Source: an uncultured Bacteroidales bacterium
GTDB lineage: Bacteria > Bacteroidota > Bacteroidia > Bacteroidales > UBA932
Assembly: GCA_900316245.1 (NCBI GenBank)
Contig: ONCE01000016.1
Coordinates: 1-56,443 of the forward strand
Length of the DNA: 56,443 bases
Direction: 5' to 3'
This document shows positions 50,529 through 56,443 of this stretch, piece after piece. The position numbers and the translations under genes were made by a program. Below the pieces are notes generated by a model that saw only the letters and a list, made by a program, of their open reading frames with translations, had not been told where the DNA came from and ran no database searches. Numbering within the stretch: the stretch's first letter is position 1; each line of letters starts with the position of its first letter.

Positions 50529-51148
50529 TATTCGGAGGGGAAAAGGCCGTACAGTTCGGCGTCAATCTTGTCCGTGATGAACTGGAAATCTTCCGGTTTG
50601 TTCTCGAACTTGATGTCGTCCACGTCAATGATCAGGAGGCGGGACTTGTAGTCCTTGATCCAGTCTTCGTAACGCTGGTTGAGGCCGGTGATGTAGTCTA
50701 TACGGATGGAACGCTCATACTCACGGCCGCGCTTCTGAATCTGGGCAATGAGGTTGGGAATGCTGGAGCGCAGGTAGATGAGCAGATCCGGCGGGTTTAC
50801 CAGCGACATCATCAGGTCGAAGAGGTCTGTGTAGCTCTCGAAATCGCGGGTGGACATCAGGCCCATCGCATGCAGGTTGGGGGCGAAGATGCGGGCATCC
50901 TCGTAGATGGTGCGGTCCTGGATGATCACCTCCGAATGCTTGGAGATTTCCACCACGTCCTGGAAGCGCTTGTTGAGGAAGTAAATCTGGAGGTTGAAGG
51001 ACCAGCGCTCCATATCTTCGTAGAAATCGGCCAGGTACGGGTTGTAGTCTACCGATTCAAATTTGGGCATCCAGCCGTAGTGGGCGGCCAGCATCTTGGT
51101 AAGGGTGGTTTTTCCGCTACCGATATTTCCGGCGATGGCGATGTGCAT
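50528..51148 (-). CDS. Deoxynucleoside kinase, second of a tandem pair
   Basis: A 206-residue kinase of the dNK/dGK-dAK family that phosphorylates salvaged deoxynucleosides. It shows the P-loop IAGNIGSGKTTLTKMLA, the substrate region ESVDYNPYLADFY, QDRTIYEDARIF (DRS-like motif with catalytic neighbours) and the LID-type basic segment IQKRGREYERSIRIDYI. It lies 12 bases after a close paralogue (51161-51772) and probably differs from it in base preference, as in Gram-positive dGK/dAK pairs. That division of labour is inference. Confidence 0.92.
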   Translation of the reverse strand: MHIAIAGNIGSGKTTLTKMLAAHYGWMPKFESVDYNPYLADFYEDMERWSFNLQIYFLNKRFQDVVEISKHSEVIIQDRTIYEDARIFAPNLHAMGLMSTRDFESYTDLFDLMMSLVNPPDLLIYLRSSIPNLIAQIQKRGREYERSIRIDYITGLNQRYEDWIKDYKSRLLIIDVDDIKFENKPEDFQFITDKIDAELYGLFPSE

Positions 51149-51160
51149 AGTATTGTAACT

Positions 51161-51772
51161 TTAGAATAATCCGTATAATTCTGCGTCTATCTTGTCCGTA
51201 ATCTGGGCAAAGTCTTCCTCGTTGTTGAGGAAATCCAGGTTGTCGGCGTCTATGGTGATGAGGCGGCCCTTGTATTCCGAGATCCATTTCTCGTATCTCT
51301 CGTTGAGGCCGGAGAGGTATTCGATGGAGATGGACTGCTCGTAGTCCCGGCCGCGCTTCTGGATCTGGGATACCAGGTGCGGGATGCTGCTCTTGAGGTA
51401 AATCATCAGGTCCGGCTCCTTGACCACTTCCATCATCACGTTGTAGGTGTCCATATAGGTGTTGTAGTCCCTTTCCGTCAGGTTGCCCTGGGCGTAGTTG
51501 TTGGCTACGAAAATGTGCACGCCTTCAAAGAGGGTACGGTCCTGGATAATCACGTCTTTGGACTGGGAGATTTCCAGCACGTCGTGCAGGCGCTGCTGGA
51601 GGAAATACATTTCCAGGGCGAAGGACCAACGCTTGATATCTGCGTAATAATCTGCCAGATACGGGTTGTATGTGACGGACTCGAACTTGGGCGTCCAGCC
51701 GTAATGGCGGGCGAGCAGCGTGGTGAGCGTGGTTTTTCCGCTCCCAATATTTCCGGCGATTCCTATATGCAT
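51161..51772 (-). CDS. Deoxynucleoside kinase, first of a tandem pair
   Basis: A 203-residue kinase paralogous to the next gene of the operon. It has IAGNIGSGKTTLTTLLARHY, FESVTYNPYLADYYADIKRW, QDRTLFEGVHIF and IQKRGRDYEQSISIEYLSGL. The two proteins align over their whole length with the same spacing but differ in the residues after QDRT and in the C-terminal third, consistent with an older duplication followed by divergence. It is the promoter-proximal gene, with a weak -7-like CAACTTTG on the minus strand just upstream. Confidence 0.92.
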   Translation of the reverse strand: MHIGIAGNIGSGKTTLTTLLARHYGWTPKFESVTYNPYLADYYADIKRWSFALEMYFLQQRLHDVLEISQSKDVIIQDRTLFEGVHIFVANNYAQGNLTERDYNTYMDTYNVMMEVVKEPDLMIYLKSSIPHLVSQIQKRGRDYEQSISIEYLSGLNERYEKWISEYKGRLITIDADNLDFLNNEEDFAQITDKIDAELYGLF

Positions 51773-51804
51773 GATTGGGTCTTACAAAGTTGGCAAAAAG
51801 TTAG

Positions 51805-51812
51805 TAAATTTG
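51805..51812 (+). promoter_or_regulatory. Promoter -7 element for the MBL-birA-acyltransferase operon
   Basis: TAAATTTG matches TAnnTTTG, 19 bases before the ATG at 51832, and lies in the short divergent gap to the deoxynucleoside kinase genes. Confidence 0.65.
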
Positions 51813-51831
51813 CAATGATAAGACATAGCCT

Positions 51832-52533
51832 ATGCTTCATTCCCGCATATTTACTTTCAACCCCCTGGGCACCAACTGTTCGGTCCATTGGGAGGAGGGC
51901 CAGAAGGCTTGCACCGTGGTGGATCCCGGTATGTCGTCGGACGACGGCGTAAAAGAACTCACGGATTTCCTTCAGAAGGAAGGCCTCACGCCCGATGCCA
52001 TCCTCCTGACGCACGGCCATTTTGACCACGTCTGGGGCGTGGAGAAACTCCTCAAGATTTACCCCGTTCCGGTGTATATGCATCCGGCCGACAAGGGCAT
52101 CCTGGCCGACGGCGCCTCCGTCTTCAAGGGAATGCAGAGCTTCAAGGTGTTCCAGCACAACATTGCCACCACGGACATAGCTGACGGAGATGTTATCACC
52201 TCCGGCGGAACCGAGTGGAAGGTCATCCACACGCCGGGCCACACGCCCGGTGGCGTGTGCTTCTATTCGGCCCTTAACAACCTGCTCATCAGCGGAGACA
52301 CCCTCTTTGCCGGCAGCATCGGCCGTACGGACCTGGGCGGGGGAGACTACGACGTGCTTATGCAATCCATTCAGCAGAAACTCCTTACGCTGCCCGGAGA
52401 CACGGACGTGATTCCCGGTCACGGCCAGCCCACGTCCATAGCCCAGGAGGGTATGCACAATCCTTTCCTGCAGCCCTTCAACGAGCCCGACGGGGACTTC
52501 CCGGAAGAAGGCATAGCCATTGAGGGAATATGA
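51832..52533 (+). CDS. Metallo-beta-lactamase-fold hydrolase (glyoxalase II-like)
   Basis: A 233-residue MBL-fold protein. Metal-binding motifs are THGHFDHVWG (residues about 60-69), HTPGHTPGG, SGDTLFAGSIGRTDL and VIPGHGQPT, the set seen in glyoxalase II-like hydrolases. It most likely cleaves a thioester such as an acyl-glutathione or acyl-bacillithiol analogue, or a similar ester, but the family is broad. Its stop overlaps the birA start (ATGA). Confidence 0.9.
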   Translation: MLHSRIFTFNPLGTNCSVHWEEGQKACTVVDPGMSSDDGVKELTDFLQKEGLTPDAILLTHGHFDHVWGVEKLLKIYPVPVYMHPADKGILADGASVFKGMQSFKVFQHNIATTDIADGDVITSGGTEWKVIHTPGHTPGGVCFYSALNNLLISGDTLFAGSIGRTDLGGGDYDVLMQSIQQKLLTLPGDTDVIPGHGQPTSIAQEGMHNPFLQPFNEPDGDFPEEGIAIEGI

Positions 52534-53243
52534 GCGTAATCTGGCTGGACAGCATCGATTCCACCAACTCCGAGGCCCTGAGGCGGCTCCCGGAGCTCTC
52601 CGGCGGCACCGTCCTGGCGGCCCGCGAACAGACGGCCGGCCGCGGCCAGCGGGGCAACACCTGGTTTTCGGCCCCCGGAGAAAACCTCACCTTTTCCATT
52701 GTTCTCAAAGACCTGCCGCTGAAGGCTTCCGAAGCGGTGCGGCTCAATTATATGGCCTCGGTGGCCGTGGCTTCCTACCTGGAATCCCACGGCGTGGAGG
52801 CCGCCATCAAATGGCCCAACGACATCTATGTGAACGGCAAGAAGATTTGCGGTATGCTCATAGAGAATGTGGTGGGCGCCCACGGGGAGCTCAAGGCTTC
52901 GGTGGTGGGGATTGGCATCAACGTGAACCAGAAGGTGTTCCCGCAACTGGCCAACGCCACTTCCCTGAGCCTTTGCACCGGGAAAACCTATGAGCCGGAG
53001 GCCGAACTGGGGAAATTCCTGACCCTTTTCGAAGGCCTTCAGGTCCAGGATGCCGGGCTTTTTGCTTCCTATTCGGCCCGGCTTTTCCGCTGCGGCGTTC
53101 CGGCCGGCTATCACGACCTTCTCACGGACCGCGAGTACCGGGGCGTCATCAAAGGCGTAGAAGCAGACGGCCGCCTGCACATCAAGGAAGAAGGCGGCGG
53201 GGATCATTACTATCGATTCAAAGAAGTGAGTTATATATTATGA
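52530..53243 (+). CDS. birA: Biotin--[acetyl-CoA-carboxylase] ligase
   Basis: A 237-residue biotin protein ligase without the N-terminal DNA-binding domain, so it does not repress biotin genes. It has LDSIDSTNSEALRRL at the start, the biotinyl-adenylate loop EQTAGRGQRGNTWFS, KWPNDIYVNGKKICGMLIEN, and VVGIGINVNQ. It overlaps both neighbours by four bases, making a tightly coupled three-gene operon. Confidence 0.94.
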   Translation: MSVIWLDSIDSTNSEALRRLPELSGGTVLAAREQTAGRGQRGNTWFSAPGENLTFSIVLKDLPLKASEAVRLNYMASVAVASYLESHGVEAAIKWPNDIYVNGKKICGMLIENVVGAHGELKASVVGIGINVNQKVFPQLANATSLSLCTGKTYEPEAELGKFLTLFEGLQVQDAGLFASYSARLFRCGVPAGYHDLLTDREYRGVIKGVEADGRLHIKEEGGGDHYYRFKEVSYIL

Positions 53244-54394
53244 AAAGAGAAGGCTGGTTGGATTTTTTGCGGGTTACGGCCTGCTTTATGGTGATGGTTA
53301 TCCACAGCACCGAGCCCTTCTATCTGGGAGGGGACGGTGGTCTTATCCTTTCGGCAACGGATGCGTTCTGGGTGGCCCTGTTCGAGGGTCTGTGCCGCTG
53401 CTGCGTGCCGGTTTTCCTGATGGCATCGGCCTATCTGCAGTTCCCCCTGCATTATTCTGCCGGGGAGTTTTTTAAGCGCCGTGCCGTGCGTATCCTCATT
53501 CCCATGGCCTTCTGGACGCTGGTCTATGCCCTGGTCTGGGGGGCGCCGGTGGAGAACTTGAAGGGGCTGCTGCTCAATTTCAATTATGCGGCCGGTCACC
53601 TCTGGTTTGTATATATGCTGGTGGGCATTTACCTCATTATGCCGCTGCTTTCGCCCTGGGCGGAGAAAGTGTCCAAGCAGGAACTCTCCATCTACCTGGG
53701 CATCTGGCTCTTCACGCTTTTGATTCCGTTTGTCCGGGAGCTGGGTAGCGGCGGTCCGGCCCCGCTTATCCAGGCGGCGGACGGCCTGCCTTCTGCCGCG
53801 CTGTTCCCGCTGTGGGGAGAGGCCTCGTGGAATCCCTTCGGCACGTTTTATTATGTGAGCGGTTTTGTGGGCTATATGCTTTTTGGCCTGTATATCAAGC
53901 GTTTTATTCCCAATACCCGGCAGAAAGCTACGCAGGGTCTTATCCTCTTCCTGCTGGGCTTTACCATGATCGTTTTCGGCCTGCTTCGCCGCTTTTCCGA
54001 CACCGGGGATTCCTTCCCGCTTTCCACAGACCTTGCCTGTGCCGTGGCCTGGGAGGTACCCATCACCTTCTGCAGTCTTTTCGTCCTCTGCACGGCCCTG
54101 GGGATCACGCTCATTTTCCGCTGGATCTGTGCTTCCGAGGGACGGTTCTATCGGAACATCATCCTTCCCCTTTCCAAGGCCGGCTACGGGATGTACCTGA
54201 TCCATATGCTGGTGTTGGCACAGTTCTCCGGCTGGTTCCGCGGCTGGTTGGGCCTGGGAGCCGATGGCGTCCTGGGCGCCTGGACCACCCCGGTCCAGAT
54301 CCTGGGGACGGCCCTCTGCAGCTTTGTGGTCGTGGGCCTTGTCTCCGTCCTTCTCCAACGCATCCCCCGCGTGGGCAAGTACCTCATGGGCTAG
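53240..54394 (+). CDS. Acyltransferase family 3 membrane protein
   Basis: A 384-residue inner membrane protein with about ten spans. It starts KREGWLDFLRVTACFMVMVI with HSTEPF (the family catalytic His near the first span) and has RAVRILIPMAFWTL, the RxxR-like motif of acyltransferase 3 enzymes, and GYGMYLIHMLVL near the end. Such proteins transfer acetyl or other acyl groups to surface polysaccharides or lipids. It is the last gene of the operon; the first 100-bp repeat begins 22 bases after its stop. Confidence 0.88.
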   Translation: MKREGWLDFLRVTACFMVMVIHSTEPFYLGGDGGLILSATDAFWVALFEGLCRCCVPVFLMASAYLQFPLHYSAGEFFKRRAVRILIPMAFWTLVYALVWGAPVENLKGLLLNFNYAAGHLWFVYMLVGIYLIMPLLSPWAEKVSKQELSIYLGIWLFTLLIPFVRELGSGGPAPLIQAADGLPSAALFPLWGEASWNPFGTFYYVSGFVGYMLFGLYIKRFIPNTRQKATQGLILFLLGFTMIVFGLLRRFSDTGDSFPLSTDLACAVAWEVPITFCSLFVLCTALGITLIFRWICASEGRFYRNIILPLSKAGYGMYLIHMLVLAQFSGWFRGWLGLGADGVLGAWTTPVQILGTALCSFVVVGLVSVLLQRIPRVGKYLMG

Positions 54395-54416
54395 GGGCTC
54401 CTCGCTTGACCCCTTC

Positions 54417-54516
54417 CTGCCACCCGTTACACGTTTTGGGCCCCCAGTGCGTAATGCCTGGCTTCCCCGAGCCACTAGTTACGCGTTTTGGGGGTCTAAT
54501 GCGTAGTGGGTGGCAG
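54417..54516 (+). repeat. 100-bp repeat, left copy flanking the RAYT gene
   Basis: Begins CTGCCACCCGTTAC and ends TGCGTAGTGGGTGGCAG, so CTGCCACCC/GGGTGGCAG form 9-bp terminal inverted ends. Inside are two hairpin units, each opening with TTAC(A/G)CGTTTTGGG and closing with GCGTA. The copy at 55638-55737 has the same length and orientation and differs at five positions. Confidence 0.85.
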
Positions 54517-54662
54517 CTGATTCCAATCACGTTGGCTGTCCATTCGGGACTCCTTACATAAAAGTGTTCAAGTTTTAACTGAAGATTCCATTAAAACACA
54601 CAAAAAGAATGTGAAACAACACTTTCTTTTTTTCGATCCTTGTTTTTTGGCATAAGAGGCCG

Positions 54663-54670
54663 TAAGTTTG
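54663..54670 (+). promoter_or_regulatory. Possible promoter of the RAYT gene
   Basis: TAAGTTTG matches TAnnTTTG, 33 bases before the ATG at 54704. The 187-base gap between the left repeat and the gene is AT-rich and otherwise holds nothing recognisable. Confidence 0.5.
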
Positions 54671-54703
54671 AGACCGGCATAACCAACCCCGTGCCCTAAA
54701 AAC

Positions 54704-55627
54704 ATGGCTAGAAAAAGATCAGAAAGAGATCATATTCACTCCCTCAAGAAGGGCTATTACCACTTAAGCACAGATGGATGGGGAGATGGTTTCCTTTTCC
54801 ACACCACAGAACAGTACGCATACGGGATGGCGGTGACCGGACTCCTCACACTCCAGTTTGACATCGCCATCTATGATTTTGCGCTCATGCCCAACCACAT
54901 TCACCTCTTGCTCAGTGGCACGGGCACTTCTTGTCTGGCCGTATTCGATTATCTTAAACAAAAGCTATCGGCCCGGCTCATCAAAGACGGATACCAGCCC
55001 CTACCGGAAGACTACTGGTTCAAACTGAAACCCGTAGATAATCCGGAACAAATGAAGAACAACTTCATTTACCTGGACCGTAATGCCTATGAGCTTCAGC
55101 AGTACATCCCCTCCGGCTATCCTTGGGGCGCGGGATACCTTCACTATTCTGCCGTCAGCGATATGATTTCCGGGACACCGGCGTCCGCCTTTTCCAAGCG
55201 AAAACTGGAAGAGATGACCGGGTCCCGCCTCCCCATTCCAAACCACTGGCAATTCCATCCCAAATATGGACTCCTTCCCTCTTCGTTTGTAGACAACAGC
55301 CTCTTCCTCAGACTGTTCCAAGGTCCTAAAGAGTACGAGTCCAAGTTGGTCAAGGATTACGAAGCCTTTGTAAAAGTAAGCCGATCCCTGGGAGAAAAGC
55401 CCGTGTTTTCTTCGGATGATGTTAAGGATATAGTGACCCATCTGTTGCAAAACTATTTTTCGGGCAAACAATTACGGCAACTCTCCAACGAGGAAAAAGG
55501 ACGGCTGGCGACTGTCCTGGCTAAGGACTATGATCTATCGGCCGATGTTATCAGCTCGGCCCTGGGCCTGTCTGAGCACTTGGTTCAGCAGCTGCTACGG
55601 GCCAAAGACTTTGGAAAGCAGCGGTGA
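54704..55627 (+). CDS. REP-associated tyrosine transposase-like protein (RAYT, Y1/HUH family)
   Basis: A 307-residue protein. The HUH nuclease motif is in FALMPNHIHLLLSG (His 65 and His 67), as in IS200/IS605-type and RAYT enzymes. Downstream helices (VFDYLKQKLSARL, from about residue 80) include Tyr 83 and further tyrosines that could be the nucleophile. The C-terminal part (about 235-300) ends in a helix-turn-helix-like stretch (LSADVISSALGLSEHLVQQL). It is longer than the usual 150-220-residue RAYT. The gene lies between two near-identical 100-bp hairpin repeats in the same orientation, the classic RAYT plus REP arrangement; it is probably a domesticated nuclease acting on these repeats. 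Confidence 0.85.
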   Translation: MARKRSERDHIHSLKKGYYHLSTDGWGDGFLFHTTEQYAYGMAVTGLLTLQFDIAIYDFALMPNHIHLLLSGTGTSCLAVFDYLKQKLSARLIKDGYQPLPEDYWFKLKPVDNPEQMKNNFIYLDRNAYELQQYIPSGYPWGAGYLHYSAVSDMISGTPASAFSKRKLEEMTGSRLPIPNHWQFHPKYGLLPSSFVDNSLFLRLFQGPKEYESKLVKDYEAFVKVSRSLGEKPVFSSDDVKDIVTHLLQNYFSGKQLRQLSNEEKGRLATVLAKDYDLSADVISSALGLSEHLVQQLLRAKDFGKQR

Positions 55628-55637
55628 TGGCTCTCTC

Positions 55638-55737
55638 CTGCCACCCGTTACGCGTTTTGGGCCCTCAGTGCGTAATGCCTGGCTCCCCCGAGCCGCTAGT
55701 TACGCGTTTTGGGGGTCTAGTGCGTAGTGGGTGGCAG
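55638..55737 (+). repeat. 100-bp repeat, right copy flanking the RAYT gene
   Basis: Direct copy of the repeat at 54417-54516, 95 of 100 bases identical by eye. Four of the five differences are A/G or C/T changes inside the hairpin units, several restoring pairing (the left TTACGC here pairs fully with GCGTAA, where the left copy has TTACAC). It starts 10 bases after the RAYT stop. Confidence 0.85.
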
Positions 55738-55775
55738 GGGTAATAGGTTGTATTGGGAAGGAAGCTGGATTTTTG

Positions 55776-55783
55776 TAACTTTG
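55776..55783 (+). promoter_or_regulatory. Promoter -7 element for aroK
   Basis: TAACTTTG matches TAnnTTTG, with TTGG about 20 bases upstream as a possible -33 element. Only four bases separate it from the ATG at 55788, predicting a leaderless mRNA. Confidence 0.7.
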
Positions 55784-55787
55784 CAGC

Positions 55788-56270
55788 ATGTTAATCACTC
55801 TCACAGGCTTTATGGGAAGCGGAAAAAGCACAGTGGGCCGCATGGTGGCCGATGCACTGGGCTGTCCCTTCCTGGATTTGGACGATATCATTGTCAAGAA
55901 AGCGGGCAAGACCATTCCGCAGATTTTTGAGGCCGAAGGTGAACGCGGCTTCCGTCGCCGGGAGAAACAGGCGCTGGAACAGACTGTGGAAAAGTACTGC
56001 GAGAGCATCGCCGTCCTGGCCCTGGGAGGCGGCACGGTAACCATTCCCGGCTCCATCGGCCTGCTCCAGGAAAAGACGCTTTGCATCTATCTGCAGGCCG
56101 ATGCAGACACCCTTCGGCCCCGCCTGGAAGGCTCCGCCGGAGAGCGCCCCCTGGCCTCCGAAGGCTGGGAAGAACGCCCCCTCTACGAGAAAGCCGCCCA
56201 CATCACCCTGGATACCACGGGCCTTACCCCCGAAGACCTAGCCGACGAAATCATTATTTCGTGTTTGTAA
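55788..56270 (+). CDS. aroK: Shikimate kinase
   Basis: A 160-residue P-loop kinase that phosphorylates shikimate in aromatic amino acid synthesis. It has LTGFMGSGKSTVGRMVADAL (Walker A), FLDLDDIIVKKAGKTIPQIF (shikimate-binding Asp region), GERGFRRREKQAL (substrate-binding Arg) and LALGGGTVT. Length typical. The pathway partner aroE is about 19 kb upstream in this window on the other strand. Confidence 0.95.
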   Translation: MLITLTGFMGSGKSTVGRMVADALGCPFLDLDDIIVKKAGKTIPQIFEAEGERGFRRREKQALEQTVEKYCESIAVLALGGGTVTIPGSIGLLQEKTLCIYLQADADTLRPRLEGSAGERPLASEGWEERPLYEKAAHITLDTTGLTPEDLADEIIISCL

Positions 56271-56287
56271 TTGTTCCGCAGAATGCC

Positions 56288-56295
56288 TATCTTTG
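56288..56295 (+). promoter_or_regulatory. Promoter -7 element for recJ
   Basis: TATCTTTG matches TAnnTTTG, seven bases before the ATG at 56303. Confidence 0.65.
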
Positions 56296-56302
56296 TGAGA
56301 CT

Positions 56303-56443
56303 ATGGGCATCGCTGAACGTCAATGGAGCTTAATTCCGGCTGCAGATCCTGAGAAGGCATCGCAGCTGGCGGCCGAACTGGGCATTGACCGGGTTCTGGC
56401 AGATCTCCTTGTCCAGCGCGGTGTGGAGACCTTTGAGCAGGCC
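56303..56443 (+). CDS. recJ: Single-stranded-DNA exonuclease RecJ, N-terminal fragment (3' end outside window)
   Basis: The open frame encodes 47 residues to the end of the window, beginning MGIAERQWSLIPAADPEKAS and continuing LAAELGIDRVLADLLVQRGV ETFEQA. The pattern of W near the start, a helix with L-x(2)-LLVQRG and ET-FEQA matches the RecJ N-terminus. No catalytic motif is within the window, so the call rests on this short region only. Confidence 0.75.
   Translation, partial: MGIAERQWSLIPAADPEKASQLAAELGIDRVLADLLVQRGVETFEQA

Noticed and set aside
54417-55737. CRISPR array or long terminal repeats of an insertion sequence
   Set aside because: There are only two copies 1.1 kb apart with a gene between, no spacers and no cas genes. 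The repeats are direct, not inverted, so this is not a classical IS with terminal inverted repeats.

Overview
The window is a chromosomal segment of a Bacteroidota bacterium, most likely an uncultured, fairly GC-rich member of the Bacteroidales. This rests on three things seen here: a SusC/SusD pair, TAnnTTTG -7 promoter elements in front of many genes, and the family-typical tuf / tRNA-Trp / secE / nusG / rplK-A-J-L / rpoB-C order. I cannot assign a species.

Region 1 (1-11667) is the ribosomal protein and RNA polymerase cluster. Two of its parts look damaged. The tRNA-Trp loses its 3' half after the T-loop, and rplL lacks its alanine-rich hinge together with the reading frame. Both would be near-lethal if real and unique, so consensus error or strain chimerism has to be excluded first.

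Region 2 (11684-32672) is an 18-21 kb polysaccharide-utilization-type locus and the most interesting part of the window. A membrane TPR/HTH regulator and a small lipoprotein face away from an operon encoding SusC, SusD, two surface lipoproteins built on a shared GLUG-type repeat module, a phosphodiester glycosidase (NAGPA fold) lipoprotein, an SGNH hydrolase, a 49-residue peptide, a fimbrillin-GLUG-NAGPA fusion, an organophosphate:phosphate antiporter-type transporter, a NAGPA-histidine phosphatase fusion, and an EEP-fold lipoprotein. Three phosphodiester glycosidase domains, a fused phosphatase and a sugar-phosphate-type antiporter suggest a glycan carrying sugar-phosphodiester groups. The proposed steps are: bind and import through SusCD, uncap the phosphodiester, then remove the phosphate or import the phosphorylated product. 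The substrate is inferred, not shown.

Region 3 (32684-54394) is mostly housekeeping: cysS, xth, ltaE, ssb, aroE, a flippase-like membrane protein, a PfkB-family kinase, a small export protein, lysS, a TrmH-type methyltransferase, a GH97 glycosidase, a TGS-domain nucleoside kinase, a Gfo/Idh/MocA oxidoreductase, uvrA, a GNAT protein, two tandem deoxynucleoside kinases, an MBL-fold hydrolase, birA and an acyltransferase. Short palindromic repeats sit in frame inside cysS and inside the TrmH-family gene, and another lies between lysS and that gene.

Region 4 (54417-56443) holds a REP-associated tyrosine transposase-like gene (RAYT) between two 100-bp direct repeats that are 95% identical, followed by aroK and the start of recJ, which runs off the window. 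Several genes (uvrA, aroK, recJ, the flippase-like gene) have their -7 element only about 4-8 bases before the start codon, so their mRNAs should be leaderless or nearly so.
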